NCBI RefSeq assembly: GCF_900232865.1
Contig: NZ_OCTS01000002.1
Span: 62,001-126,000 of the forward strand
Direction: 5' to 3'
Length of the DNA stretch: 64,000 nt
Source of the DNA: Corynebacterium dentalis
GTDB taxonomy: Bacteria; Actinomycetota; Actinomycetes; Mycobacteriales; Mycobacteriaceae
The notes below the pieces were generated by a model. That model made no database searches and was not told where the DNA came from. It saw only the letters and a program-made list of their open reading frames with translations. The translations under genes and the position numbers were made by a program. Positions 17,815-25,602 of this stretch are shown piece by piece (position 1 is the first letter of the stretch; the number at the start of each line of letters is the position of its first letter).

Positions 17815-18828
17815 GTGGACGTCCTAGTGATATCGAATCCGAACTCAACAAGCATCACGCAGAGCAAGTTGGCGTCTATTATCCCAACGTTGCGGTCTAT
17901 TCCGGATCTGCACATCCTTTCGCAGTTCACCCGCTATGCCGGGCACGCCGAAGAGCTCGCTCGCAGGGCGCGCACTCAGGGCTTTGACGCGGTGATCTGC
18001 ATCGGCGGCGATGGCACTGTCAGCGAGGTCATCAACGGCCTGTTGGACGAGCCCACGGATGATCCCGACCGGGCAGCCCACAGCGTGCTGACCAGCAACC
18101 TCCCCGCCCTGGGAATCATCCCCACCGGCAGCGCGAACGTCTTTGCTCGCTCCGTGGGATACGCTCCCAGCCCAGACGTGGCGGTGCGCCAGTTGGCGCA
18201 AGCCCTGAAGAACAACCAACGCCGCACGGTGCCCCTGGGCGCATGGGCGGATCTGGAACAGAACACCCCGCGTGCCCACCGGTGGTTCGCCGTGAACGTG
18301 GGGCTGGGCATCGATGCAGAAGTCATCCACGAGATGGAAAAGCGACGTGAGCTGGGCCTGTCTGCCTCACCGTTGCGCTACGTGCTGGTGTCCGTGCAGA
18401 CCTGGTTCTCCAGTACGTCGAGCTCGGCGGGCACTCCATCCATCCACGTCAAGGCTGAAGCCAAGGACGGGCCGATGGAGGTTCACAACTCTCCCCTCGC
18501 CTTCGTGTCCCATACAGATCCATGGACATATCTGGGGCCGTTTCCAGTGCGCATCGTCAAGGAAGGCTCGATGGAACGCGGCTTTTCCGTATTCACGCTG
18601 AAGAATCGCGATGGGTGGCGCGCGCTGTTAGCACTCGGCGGGTTGATTAACCCGATGTTGCGCAGGCTAATGTCCCGCCAGGTCGAGACCGTATCCAATG
18701 CCACCAGCGTAGAAATCCGGTTGGATGAAGAGCGCGATTTCCAAGTGGACGGCGAGTACAAGGGATCGTATTCGGCCGTGGGGTTGAAGTTCATTCCAGA
18801 TGCCATGGAGATTCTCAGCCCCCGCTAG
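17815..18828 (+). CDS. Diacylglycerol/lipid kinase catalytic-domain protein
   Basis: A 337-residue YegS/DgkB-type lipid kinase. The nucleotide-binding motif is CIGGDGTVSEVINGL (about residues 61-75), followed by LGIIPTGSANVFARS, the family's second glycine-rich block. The C-terminal beta domain contains the DERDFQVDGEY motif near 305. The substrate could be diacylglycerol, phosphatidylinositol-type or another lipid; sequence does not decide. The start is GTG at 17815, with TAAGGT ending 8 nt earlier and no ribosome-binding site, consistent with leaderless initiation. It lies upstream of whiB1, as in mycobacteria (Rv3218, from memory). Confidence 0.88.
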   Translation: MDVLVISNPNSTSITQSKLASIIPTLRSIPDLHILSQFTRYAGHAEELARRARTQGFDAVICIGGDGTVSEVINGLLDEPTDDPDRAAHSVLTSNLPALGIIPTGSANVFARSVGYAPSPDVAVRQLAQALKNNQRRTVPLGAWADLEQNTPRAHRWFAVNVGLGIDAEVIHEMEKRRELGLSASPLRYVLVSVQTWFSSTSSSAGTPSIHVKAEAKDGPMEVHNSPLAFVSHTDPWTYLGPFPVRIVKEGSMERGFSVFTLKNRDGWRALLALGGLINPMLRRLMSRQVETVSNATSVEIRLDEERDFQVDGEYKGSYSAVGLKFIPDAMEILSPR

Positions 18829-18912
18829 GTTCTTGCGGTGAACGCGCAAGTGGTTTCCCTGCCGATAGGACTCCGATACAAGGGTCACTGCTACGGAAGC
18901 AAATCAACTTTA

Positions 18913-18928
18913 TGTGATACTCGTCACA
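18913..18928. promoter_or_regulatory. GlxR/CRP binding site upstream of whiB1
   Basis: TGTGATACTCGTCACA is a perfect match to TGTGA-N6-TCACA, the site of the cAMP-responsive regulator GlxR in corynebacteria and CRP in mycobacteria. It lies about 390 bp before the whiB1 start. CRP control of whiB1 is established in M. tuberculosis, so the site is well placed biologically, but binding here is inferred. Confidence 0.8.
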
Positions 18929-19137
18929 TTTAGGGTGTTAGCCCTAGCCACGGCTGAGAATTCATGTCATGATTTCTCAAGTAACCGCGAAGGGTACGCC
19001 AGGTTTACGCAAGGTTAATAACTACCGGAGAGTTTTCTACCGAGCGCAGCGCACTCTTCATCTTGGCGAGAAGTCGCCGCTACCTCGCAGCACGCAGGTC
19101 TAGCACGCCACTTCGCCACAACTAACGACGAAACACC

Positions 19138-19158
19138 CCCTTCAACAAGGGCTTTTTA
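19138..19158 (+). terminator. Terminator-like hairpin within the whiB1 leader
   Basis: CCCTT (19138-19142), loop CAAC, AAGGG (19147-19151), then CTTTTTAGG. The stem is short, but the loop and T tract are typical. It lies 160 nt before the whiB1 ATG, so it may end a short upstream RNA or act as an attenuator. Confidence 0.4.
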
Positions 19159-19318
19159 GGTCTGTTTTCACACTCGATGTGAGATCAGCCTTGGTTCAGT
19201 GCGCTCTGACGCACCGAACAACAGCCGTTGCGAAAAGGACCCGACTACCTCCACACATTTTCGCCCACGGACTATTCACAGTTCCGGGCATGCATTCCGT
19301 TGACGAAAGGAAATCATC

Positions 19319-19585
19319 ATGGATTGGCGCCACAAAGCAGTTTGCCGCGACGAGGACCCTGAGCTGTTCTTCCCAGTAGGCAACTCCGGCCCCGCACTGG
19401 CTCAGATCGCCCAGGCCAAGCTGGTCTGCAACCGCTGCCCTGTCACCTCTGAGTGCCTCGCTTGGGCAATCAGCTCCGGCCAGGACGCCGGAGTCTGGGG
19501 CGGCATGTCCGAGGACGAGCGTCGCGCTCTGAAGCGTCGCACCAACCGCGGCCGTACCCGCCAGCGCACCCGCGCTACCGTTTAG
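19319..19585 (+). CDS. whiB1: WhiB1 iron-sulfur transcription regulator
   Basis: An 88-residue WhiB protein. Four cluster-ligating cysteines are at C9, C37, C40 and C46 (C-x27-C-x2-C-x5-C), followed by the GVWGG turn (58-62) and a basic tail (KRRTNRGRTRQRTR) for DNA contact. WhiB1 carries an NO-reactive 4Fe-4S cluster and binds the sigma-A region 4 in mycobacteria, where it is essential. The ATG is preceded by GAAAGGAAATC. A GlxR/CRP palindrome lies in the long leader. The bL37 gene follows after a hairpin. Confidence 0.96.
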   Translation: MDWRHKAVCRDEDPELFFPVGNSGPALAQIAQAKLVCNRCPVTSECLAWAISSGQDAGVWGGMSEDERRALKRRTNRGRTRQRTRATV

Positions 19586-19639
19586 CCCTTCTGGGTTAAA
19601 CCCTTCATCGGCCTCACACCGACGCAGCATTTTGTTGCG

Positions 19640-19678
19640 AACCGCCCTCGTTGGATAAGCTAGGGCGGTTAATTATTT
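19640..19678 (+). terminator. Hairpin terminator after whiB1
   Basis: AACCGCCCT (19640-19648) pairs perfectly with AGGGCGGTT (19662-19670), followed by AATTATTTTG. The loop contains TAAGCT (19656-19661), with TTGTTG 18 bp upstream, so the same DNA could also hold a promoter for bL37. Confidence 0.55.
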
Positions 19679-19708
19679 TGTCCCGCCAGGTTCGTAAAGG
19701 AGCACACG

Positions 19709-19783
19709 ATGAGCAAGCGTGGCCGCAAGCGCAAGGATCGCCGTAAGAAGAAGGCTAACCACGGACGTCGTCCAAACAGCTAA
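19709..19783 (+). CDS. 50S ribosomal protein bL37 (24 residues)
   Basis: ATG to TAA encodes MSKRGRKRKDRRKKKANHG followed by RRPNS, a 24-residue, extremely basic peptide. It matches the actinobacterial ribosomal protein bL37 (mycobacterial form also begins with a KRGRK-type motif and ends in NHGKRPNA-like sequence, from memory). An excellent ribosome-binding site, AAAGGAG (19695-19701), sits 7 nt before the ATG. Known bL37 binds 23S rRNA in the large subunit. It is followed at once by a terminator hairpin, so it is probably transcribed as a very short mRNA. It is easily missed by gene callers because of its size. Confidence 0.9.
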   Translation: MSKRGRKRKDRRKKKANHGRRPNS

Positions 19784-19786
19784 GCC

Positions 19787-19820
19787 TGTGCGGGAATAAA
19801 CACCGCACAATCTTCTTGCA
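19787..19820 (+). terminator. Terminator of the bL37 gene
   Basis: TGTGCGG (19787-19793) pairs perfectly with CCGCACA (19803-19809) across a 9-nt loop, followed by ATCTTCTTG. It begins 4 nt after the bL37 stop codon. Confidence 0.6.
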
Positions 19821-19826
19821 CACAGC

Positions 19827-19870
19827 GAGCGGGCCAGTACTTTTCACTTGGAAAAGGCACTGGTCCGCTC
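19827..19870. terminator. Long hairpin between convergent bL37 and rshA
   Basis: GAGCGGGCCAGT at the left pairs with ACTGGTCCGCTC at the right (one G-T wobble); an inner CTTTTC/GAAAAG stem with loop ACTTG extends it, leaving one mismatch and one bulge. The 44-nt element lies between converging genes. There is no clear T tract on either side, so it is a barrier or backup terminator, or an RNA-stability element. Confidence 0.5.
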
Positions 19871-19953
19871 GTTCATCTAGTCACTTATTTGAACTCGCCG
19901 TAGCAGGAATTCCAATAGCTCCGACCCCCAGCCCCAGACCAAAAGTCAACGAG

Positions 19954-20262
19954 CTATCCGTGGCGCACCTCGGTATAGGTGACTCGCAGCTGGCGGACAA
20001 TCTTGGTCTTCAGCTCCTGTGGTGCCTGCTGCCCACAGCGCTGACGGAGCAGGTCCTGAACCTTCTGTTCCGCGCTGAGCAACTCCAGACATCGCGGACA
20101 CTCCTTGACGTGCTGTTCAATCAGTCGCATCTGCGTTTCCACGCAGTTGCCATCGATACATTCGCCGTCGGCTTCTCCATACATGGAGTTGACCAGCCCT
20201 TGACATCCGTCGAGGTGACGCATGTGATTCTGTGGTTGAGAATTCATTGGGTTGTTCATCAT
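19954..20262 (-). CDS. rshA: RshA, zinc-associated anti-sigma-H factor
   Basis: A 102-residue ZAS-family anti-sigma factor. The redox motif is H51-x3-C55-x2-C58 (HVKECPRC), with further cysteines at C20, C35 and C40. In the mycobacterial and streptomycete relatives (RshA, RsrA), thiol oxidation or zinc loss releases sigma H under disulfide stress. The start ATG overlaps the sigH stop (ATGA), so the two are translationally coupled. A bidirectional hairpin region lies just beyond its stop. Confidence 0.94.
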   Translation of the reverse strand: MMNNPMNSQPQNHMRHLDGCQGLVNSMYGEADGECIDGNCVETQMRLIEQHVKECPRCLELLSAEQKVQDLLRQRCGQQAPQELKTKIVRQLRVTYTEVRHG

Positions 20263-20900
20263 CCCTTCACCCCTGCAGTTTTAGGCTTGTCTTTGCTCTT
20301 TGTGTCTTGGGTGGCGATGCCGCGTTCGGCCGCCACATCCTTGAGTTTTGCGCGCAGTTGCTTGCGCCCTCGGTGGAGACGACTCATGACCGTGCCGATG
20401 GGCGTGTCCATAATTTCGGCGATGTCTTTGTAAGGCAGGCCTTCAACATCGGCGTAGTAGACCACCATCCGGTAGTCCTCCGCCAGGCCCATCAACGCAT
20501 CTTGGATGCGCGTGTCCGGAATGTTCTTTAGCGCTTCGACCTCGGCGGATTCCAGACCCGTGGAGTGATGGGAGGCGGTTTCCGCCATCTGCCAATCCGT
20601 GAGGTCCTCGCCGGAGGATTCCGCAGGGCGACGTTGCGCCTTGCGATAGTTGTTGATGTACGCGTTGGTGAGAATGCGGTACATCCACGCCTTGAGGTTG
20701 GTCCCGGGCTTGAACGAGGCGAAGGCTTGGAACGCCTTCATGTACGCGTCTTGCACTAGGTCTTGCGCATCCGTGGGATTGCGCGTCATTCGTAGTGCAG
20801 CACCGTACAACTGATCCAGCAGCGGCAGCGCTTCGTCTTCGAATCGCTTCAGCAGCTCCGCCTGACTGTCATCAGTGCGCTTCGATGCTGTGGGGGTCAT
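20259..20900 (-). CDS. sigH: ECF sigma factor SigH
   Basis: A 213-residue group IV sigma factor. Region 2 includes [18 protein letters not shown] and [21 protein letters not shown]; region 4 has the helix-turn-helix [25 protein letters not shown]. It directs the response to oxidative and heat stress in corynebacteria. The ATG at 20900 has AAGGAG upstream. A GGAA-N19-GTT element of the SigH type lies just upstream, pointing to autoregulation. rshA follows in an overlapping operon. Confidence 0.96.
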   Translation of the reverse strand: MTPTASKRTDDSQAELLKRFEDEALPLLDQLYGAALRMTRNPTDAQDLVQDAYMKAFQAFASFKPGTNLKAWMYRILTNAYINNYRKAQRRPAESSGEDLTDWQMAETASHHSTGLESAEVEALKNIPDTRIQDALMGLAEDYRMVVYYADVEGLPYKDIAEIMDTPIGTVMSRLHRGRKQLRAKLKDVAAERGIATQDTKSKDKPKTAGVKG

Positions 20901-20927
20901 CGGTCTCCTTCCTCCTCGTTGTGGTTC

Positions 20928-20953
20928 AACGCGGTGTGTGGTTCTAGTATTCC
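20928..20953 (-). promoter_or_regulatory. Sigma-H-type promoter of sigH-rshA
   Basis: On the minus strand GGAA (20953-20950) is separated by exactly 19 bp from GTT (20930-20928). This fits the SigH consensus GGAA-N18-20-GTT and sits 28 bp upstream of the sigH ATG. Autoregulation of sigH is known in related genera. Confidence 0.7.
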
Positions 20954-20970
20954 TTTTCTTCGTCTGCTGG

Positions 20971-21657
20971 TTAGTCGTCGGGTTGCGGCTGGATCAGTTC
21001 TGGCCCGTTATTTCCGACGCCACCCACCGCCCGGTCAGCCTTTCTCGTCGCCAGTTGCTCGATAACCGCTTCGGCGGGGCTAATTCGTGCCATCTCTTGT
21101 GCGTCGTCATCCGGTGCATCCAGCCACGCCATGGCCTCGCCGTGTCCCAGCACTCGTGGCATCCGGTGGTGCAGCCATTCCAGGGGCTCGGCGGCCGCAG
21201 TGGTGATGATGGTGGCGTGCAGCTGATTACCAATGGGCTTGCACAGTCCCGCGACCACAAAAGGCTCGTTGTCTTTGCGGTGGGTGTACCAGGGTTGCTT
21301 GTCCCTTTTGGCTCCTGTCCACTCGTACCAACCGTCCATCACGAACAAGCACCGGTCACTGCCGCGGAACAGGTACTTCTCAAAGGCCGTCTCTCCGCGC
21401 GCGTTGAACACCACGGGCGCTCCCCCACTGCCGGAGGCTCGGGGGTATCCCCACTGCGCGGGCCCCAGTGCCACCCGCTCGCGGAATTCGCGCACCACGG
21501 GCACCTGGTGGGTGGGGGCGATGTTGTAGTTCGCCCGGTATGGCCCCACTCCATCCATCCGTGCGGCGACGTCGTCAACCTCACGTGCACCCGTTGCCCG
21601 CTGCACAGATGCAATGATCTGTTCCTGACTGCTGAAAAGTACATATCGGCCACACAT
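20971..21657 (-). CDS. HMCES/YedK-family abasic-site DNA-protein crosslinking protein
   Basis: A 228-residue SRAP-domain protein. The start must be the ATG at 21657, because the catalytic residue is Cys2 (MCGRYV) exposed by Met removal; the frame stays open upstream but lacks conserved sequence. Other active-site elements are present: N43-Y-N45 in YNIAPT, DGWYEW (Glu), and LHHRMPRVL (His). The family forms a thiazolidine crosslink to abasic sites in single-stranded DNA, protecting them during replication. It diverges from aroA, as in mycobacteria (Rv3226c, from memory). I did not see a LexA box in the intergenic region. Confidence 0.93.
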   Translation of the reverse strand: MCGRYVLFSSQEQIIASVQRATGAREVDDVAARMDGVGPYRANYNIAPTHQVPVVREFRERVALGPAQWGYPRASGSGGAPVVFNARGETAFEKYLFRGSDRCLFVMDGWYEWTGAKRDKQPWYTHRKDNEPFVVAGLCKPIGNQLHATIITTAAAEPLEWLHHRMPRVLGHGEAMAWLDAPDDDAQEMARISPAEAVIEQLATRKADRAVGGVGNNGPELIQPQPDD

Positions 21658-21710
21658 ATTTCCCATTATGGCCGTAGTGATACTCCCCATGGTGCTGTTT
21701 AGGTGCCACA

Positions 21711-23081
21711 ATGGGTTACATGTCTGATGATCTGTGGCCAGCCCCCACCGCTTCTGCTCCGATAATTTCCACTGTGTCGATTCCCGGATCCAAGTCGATC
21801 ACCAATCGCGCGTTAATTCTGGGGGCATTAGCGGACGGCCCGTCCACGATCACCGGCGCGCTGATCAGTCGCGATACCGCACTGATGATGGGCGCGCTGC
21901 GGGCTCTAGGAACCACCATCACCGAAGAAGGCACCACCCTGCACGTGGTCCCCGCGAAGGAACTCACCGGAGGCGAGGTGGACTGCGGACTGGCGGGAAC
22001 GGTGATGCGCTTTGTCCCGCCCGTCGCGATGCTGGCCAATGGCACTGTCGAATTCGATGGCGATGTCGCCGCCCGCAAGCGCCCCATGTCCACCACGCTG
22101 GATTCCCTCGAGGCCCTGGGGGCCACGGTGGAGTATCCCACCAATGAGGCCACCGAAAAGGGCGCGGGAACCGCAGAGTCCCTAGCCGCCGCAGATGCCT
22201 CCGGTCCACACAAGGGCTTACCGTTTTTGGTCAAGAGCAACGGTGCAGTTCCTGGCGGGGAGGTTCGGATCGACGCCAGCGCCTCCTCCCAATTCGTTTC
22301 CGGCCTCCTGCTTGCCAGTCCCCGTTTTAAGCAGGGTGTCAAGGTCATTCACGAGGGTGCCTCCCTGCCTTCCCAACCCCACGTCGAGATGACTGTGGAG
22401 ATGCTTCGCGCTGCGGGTGTGAAGGTTGACGTCGAATTTAATACATGGACCGTGCAACCAGGACCCATCGCGGGGCGCACCTGGCACGTAGAACCAGACC
22501 TGTCGAACGCCACCCCGTTCATGGCCGCTGCCGCCGCCACCCAAGGTAACGTCCGCATCACCAACTGGCCGCAGACCACCAATCAACCCGGTGATCAGTT
22601 CCGAGAGATTCTTCGCGATATGGGCGCAGAGGCCATCTATCACGCAGATTCCCGCAGCCTGGAAGTCACCGCCAACGGTGCGCTGCAGGGCATCACGTGG
22701 GACATGCACGATATCGGCGAGCTGACCCCCACCGTGGTGGCGTTGGCCGCGCTTGCGGAGACCCCAAGCCACCTCTATGGCATCGCTCACCTCCGAGGAC
22801 ACGAGACCAACCGCTTGGCCGCACTGGCCGATAACATAAACGCGCTGGGCGGAAACGTGCGCGAAACTGAGGACGGTCTGCTCATCGAGCCGCGCCCACT
22901 GCACGGTGGGCGATGGGAATCCTACGAGGATCACCGCATGGCCACAGCCGGCGCCATCCTCGGACTGGCCGTGCCAGAGATTCTGGTGGATGACATCGAA
23001 ACCACGGCGAAGACGCTCCCCGGCTTCCGCCAACGATGGGCGGACATGCTGAACCACACTGCCGAGGGTGCGGATGCCTAA
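21711..23081 (+). CDS. aroA: 3-phosphoshikimate 1-carboxyvinyltransferase (EPSP synthase)
   Basis: A 456-residue EPSP synthase, sixth step of the shikimate pathway: shikimate-3-phosphate plus phosphoenolpyruvate gives EPSP. The N-terminal binding motif is [17 protein letters not shown] (about 24-40). The PEP-loop equivalent is [17 protein letters not shown] (about 91-107), and the C-terminus has [16 protein letters not shown]. An insert at about 140-165 (Glu/Ala/Thr-rich) is longer than in many orthologues. The start is ATG 21711, with ATG 21720 as an alternative; AGG lies 7 nt before the first. It overlaps rsgA by 8 nt. Confidence 0.96.
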   Translation: MGYMSDDLWPAPTASAPIISTVSIPGSKSITNRALILGALADGPSTITGALISRDTALMMGALRALGTTITEEGTTLHVVPAKELTGGEVDCGLAGTVMRFVPPVAMLANGTVEFDGDVAARKRPMSTTLDSLEALGATVEYPTNEATEKGAGTAESLAAADASGPHKGLPFLVKSNGAVPGGEVRIDASASSQFVSGLLLASPRFKQGVKVIHEGASLPSQPHVEMTVEMLRAAGVKVDVEFNTWTVQPGPIAGRTWHVEPDLSNATPFMAAAAATQGNVRITNWPQTTNQPGDQFREILRDMGAEAIYHADSRSLEVTANGALQGITWDMHDIGELTPTVVALAALAETPSHLYGIAHLRGHETNRLAALADNINALGGNVRETEDGLLIEPRPLHGGRWESYEDHRMATAGAILGLAVPEILVDDIETTAKTLPGFRQRWADMLNHTAEGADA

Positions 23082-24081
23082 ACGCGGACAGCGCAGCTGG
23101 GACGAGAGCGACATCCGGGTTCGTCCCGGCAAGGGATCCCGCCCGCGCACCAAGGACCGGCCTGAGCACAATGACGCTGAGTTCGGCATGGTCGTCAGCA
23201 AGGATCGCGGCAGGTGGGGCGTGGTGCTGGATGGTTCGCACACGCACGTCACCGCCATGCGCGCCCGCGAGCTGGGACGCACCGCAATCGTGGTGGGCGA
23301 CCGCGTGGGCGTGGTGGGCGACGTATCCGGACAAAAGGACACTCTGGCGCGCATCGTGAAGCTGGAAGAGCGCACCAGCGTGCTGCGCCGCACCGCTGAT
23401 GACAATGATCCTTATGAGCGCGTGGTGGTGGCCAACGCGGATCAGCTCTACATCGTCACCGCTGTCGCCGATCCCCCGCCACGCGCGGGCTTTGTGGAGC
23501 GCGCGCTGATCGCGGCGTTCGTGGGCGGAGTAACCCCCGTGCTGTGCCTGACTAAATCAGACTTGGCCGATCCGCAGGAATTCGCCGCAGAGTTCCAGGA
23601 CTTAGGTCTAGAGGTGGTTCTGGCGGGTGTCTCGGAGCCGCTCGATGCGGTGCGGGAGATGGCTCACAACAAGGTCACGGCACTGGTGGGTCACTCTGGT
23701 GTGGGCAAGTCCACGCTGGTCAACCGCCTGGTTCCTAACGCCGAGCGCGAGACCGGAGAAGTCTCTGGTGTGGGTAAAGGCCGTCACACCTCGACGCAGT
23801 CAGTGGCGCTGCCGCTGCCGGACGGCGGATGGATTATCGATACCCCGGGTATCCGCAGCTTCGGTCTCGCGCACGTGCACCCGGATACCGTGGTGGGAGT
23901 GTTCGATGACCTCCGCGAGGTGGCGGAAGACTGCCCGCGCGGGTGCACGCACATGGGGCCGCCTGCGGATCCGGAGTGCGCGCTGGACAACCTCGAGGGG
24001 GCAAGTGCCCGGCGCGCGCAGGCTGTGCGCCTGCTGCTCGAGGCGCTGCGCACCAACAACGAGTGGGAGCTGGAAGGCTAG
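23074..24081 (+). CDS. rsgA: Ribosome small-subunit-dependent GTPase RsgA
   Basis: A protein of about 335 residues with circularly permuted GTPase order. An N-terminal OB-fold is followed by the G4 motif (CLTKSDL), then the P-loop GHSGVGKST, then G3 (IDTPGIRSF). The C-terminal zinc knuckle is CPRGCTH plus a downstream Cys (PECALDN). RsgA helps late 30S maturation. I prefer ATG 23074, which has GAGGG 5 nt upstream; an in-frame GTG at 23068 is the alternative. The neighbour pair aroA-rsgA is conserved in actinobacteria. Confidence 0.95.
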   Translation: MPKRGQRSWDESDIRVRPGKGSRPRTKDRPEHNDAEFGMVVSKDRGRWGVVLDGSHTHVTAMRARELGRTAIVVGDRVGVVGDVSGQKDTLARIVKLEERTSVLRRTADDNDPYERVVVANADQLYIVTAVADPPPRAGFVERALIAAFVGGVTPVLCLTKSDLADPQEFAAEFQDLGLEVVLAGVSEPLDAVREMAHNKVTALVGHSGVGKSTLVNRLVPNAERETGEVSGVGKGRHTSTQSVALPLPDGGWIIDTPGIRSFGLAHVHPDTVVGVFDDLREVAEDCPRGCTHMGPPADPECALDNLEGASARRAQAVRLLLEALRTNNEWELEG

Positions 24082-24090
24082 GGCTAAAAG

Positions 24091-24597
24091 CTAGAGCAGA
24101 TCCACGAGGAACGGAAGCTCCTGCGGGCCGTACCAACTCATCAAGTTGTCCTCGCAGTCACCCAGAGCCAATTCCGCTTCCTCTGATCCCAGATCAGCCT
24201 CGTCGATGATCTCCATCGCGGCCTTGGTGGTCTCTTCCGCGTCCTCGTCGTCCACGTGGATCGCGGCCAGCGCCTTGGTAGTCACCACGGCTGGGGACAG
24301 ACGCACCACGGACTCGCCGTCTTGTGGGCTCAGCGTCACCGCAGAATCGTCGATATCAGCGCTGACTACCACGCGGCGATGAGGAAAGCGCTGTTCGTCG
24401 CCGATGCTGAGCAGCCGCAGCGAAGCGCGGGCAGCATCGAGAAACGCGGTGTAGGCCAGTTCTTCCTCGTCACCACCCGTGTAGTACTCCCGCACCGCCG
24501 GAGTCAGAGCGAATCCCACACCGGAACGCACCGGCATCTGCTGGTCTTCGGCCAAGGTGCGCAACATGTCAAACGTCGCTGGAATATAAACGCGCAT
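24091..24597 (-). CDS. DUF6912 family protein
   Basis: A 168-residue soluble, acidic protein beginning MRVYIPATFDMLRTLAED, with an EEELAYTAFLDAARASLRLL block (about 47-66). Both are characteristic of the actinobacterial DUF6912 family. No signal peptide, metal site or nucleotide motif is apparent. The gene lies 5 nt downstream of the HAD gene and converges with rsgA at a 9-nt gap. Function unknown. Confidence 0.85.
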   Translation of the reverse strand: MRVYIPATFDMLRTLAEDQQMPVRSGVGFALTPAVREYYTGGDEEELAYTAFLDAARASLRLLSIGDEQRFPHRRVVVSADIDDSAVTLSPQDGESVVRLSPAVVTTKALAAIHVDDEDAEETTKAAMEIIDEADLGSEEAELALGDCEDNLMSWYGPQELPFLVDLL

Positions 24598-24602
24598 GCT
24601 AC

Positions 24603-25013
24603 TTAGAACTCCCCTTCGAGTCCCAGCACGCCCGTGATTTCCACGATCGCGCGATCAAACTGCTGGTAGAAAATGCCGATCATGCCCGCATCCACTGCAC
24701 CGCGGATGTTGAGGATGGAATCATCCACCAGCACCAGGTCCTTGACGGACAGGTCCAAGTGATCGCCCACGATTTTGAAGATTTCTTCACTGGGCTTCTC
24801 TGCGCCCACTTCACCAGACAGGATCACGTCATCCACGTAACCCTGCTCCTGCCACGCGCGAATCTGCGCAGCGCCAGGGCCACCGGCATCGTTAGACAAA
24901 ATGGCGGTGGACAGGCCCTCCTCCTTGGCGGCCGTCAACACCTTCCGCCAACGCCGGCGATCTTCTTCGGCTCCATCGAGCACTCCGCAATAATCCACTA
25001 CTAATCCACGCAT
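24603..25013 (-). CDS. Capless HAD-superfamily hydrolase
   Basis: A 136-residue HAD protein with no room for a cap domain. Motif I reads VVDYCGVLDG: the nucleophile Asp is present, but the usual second Asp two residues on is Cys. Motif II is AILSNDAG, motif III lysine is in GAEKPSEEIF, and motif IV is LVLVDDS. I chose ATG 25013 so the protein begins MRGLVVDY; the longer frame adds non-conserved residues. It precedes the DUF6912 gene by 5 nt. With the altered motif I, phosphatase activity is uncertain. Confidence 0.85.
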   Translation of the reverse strand: MRGLVVDYCGVLDGAEEDRRRWRKVLTAAKEEGLSTAILSNDAGGPGAAQIRAWQEQGYVDDVILSGEVGAEKPSEEIFKIVGDHLDLSVKDLVLVDDSILNIRGAVDAGMIGIFYQQFDRAIVEITGVLGLEGEF

Positions 25014-25059
25014 GCTTTCATTGTGCCACCGCTGCCAGACGGCGGCCATAATGGCCAGG

Positions 25060-25065
25060 TATAGT
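25060..25065 (+). promoter_or_regulatory. Candidate -10 box of the Rv3235-like gene
   Basis: TATAGT at 25060-25065 lies 43 nt upstream of the ATG at 25108, leaving a normal leader with GGGGAG as ribosome-binding site. No convincing -35 is visible. Confidence 0.4.
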
Positions 25066-25107
25066 AAGAATCTGCACGGGGGATTTCTTTATTGGGGAGA
25101 AGCATCA

Positions 25108-25590
25108 ATGGCTCTACAAGCCTTGCACGGATTCATCTATCTCAAGCGGCCGGAGGGGCCGCCGTCAGCACAGTCCTGCCCCTCCACGCGCATAACTCCC
25201 ACGGAGCGTCCGGAAGAACAGAACTATCCCCGTCGGGAAGATATCGGGCGGTTGCTCATACTCTGGCTCGAATCCGTGGACGGACGGCGCTCGCCCCGGT
25301 CGCTGAAAAGCGGGCGCTTTCACCCGGATATCCTCGCCCAACTGGGCGGGCATCAACGCTTGATTCAGGCTGGCGATGGAAAGCAGGCGGGCGCGGTGGC
25401 GTCGAAAATAAAGACCCTACACATACAGAAAACCACCACTCCCACGGTACGATTCTGCGCCTCGGCGGTGATCGGAGGGCGCGTGCGTGCCATCGCCGGC
25501 ACCACCAAACTGGTGCGCTTGCCGAAAAAAGAAGGGTCTCCACGCCCCACGCAAAAACAGTGGAGGGTGGAGACCCTGCAGATCATCTAA
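25108..25590 (+). CDS. Rv3235-family protein (DUF6459-like)
   Basis: A 160-residue basic protein. The C-terminal half carries GGRVRAIAGTTKLVRL and ends with QWRVETLQII, the pattern of the actinobacterial Rv3235 family that lies near secA. The ATG at 25108 is supported by GGGGAG 9-10 nt upstream. An in-frame extension to 25012 is open but has no ribosome-binding site. Its last 60 nt contain a perfect 10-bp inverted repeat that, on the other strand, forms the secA terminator. A different frame (25092-25751) is a shadow. Function unknown. Confidence 0.72.
   Translation: MALQALHGFIYLKRPEGPPSAQSCPSTRITPTERPEEQNYPRREDIGRLLILWLESVDGRRSPRSLKSGRFHPDILAQLGGHQRLIQAGDGKQAGAVASKIKTLHIQKTTTPTVRFCASAVIGGRVRAIAGTTKLVRLPKKEGSPRPTQKQWRVETLQII
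25524..25576 (-). terminator. secA terminator located inside the convergent gene
   Basis: Read on the minus strand, GGGTCTCCAC (25576-25567) pairs perfectly with GTGGAGACCC (25543-25534), with nested CCAC/GTGG pairing, followed by TTCTTTTTTC (25533-25524). This is a strong rho-independent terminator 27 nt past the secA stop. It lies wholly within the coding sequence of the Rv3235-like gene. Confidence 0.8.
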
Positions 25591-25602
25591 CGAGTCGCCA
25601 GA

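Larger units (their letters stand above)
18829..19318. other. Long non-coding leader/promoter region of whiB1
   Basis: 490 bp without a credible ORF. It contains a small hairpin after the lipid-kinase stop (CTTGCG 18832-18837 with CGCAAG 18845-18850), a perfect GlxR/CRP-type palindrome (18913-18928), and a terminator-like hairpin with a T tract (19138-19158). AAAGG near 19309-19313 serves the whiB1 ATG. The length and the internal terminator suggest either a regulated leader or a separate short transcript. Confidence 0.7.

Noticed and set aside
21658..21711. N-terminal extension of the HMCES/YedK protein
   Set aside because: Adds 18 residues before Met-Cys; the catalytic Cys must be residue 2, so the extension would inactivate the enzyme.
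22218..23405. 395-residue minus-strand frame opposite aroA and rsgA
   Set aside because: Spans two well-defined genes on the plus strand and resembles nothing; composition is that of a complement.
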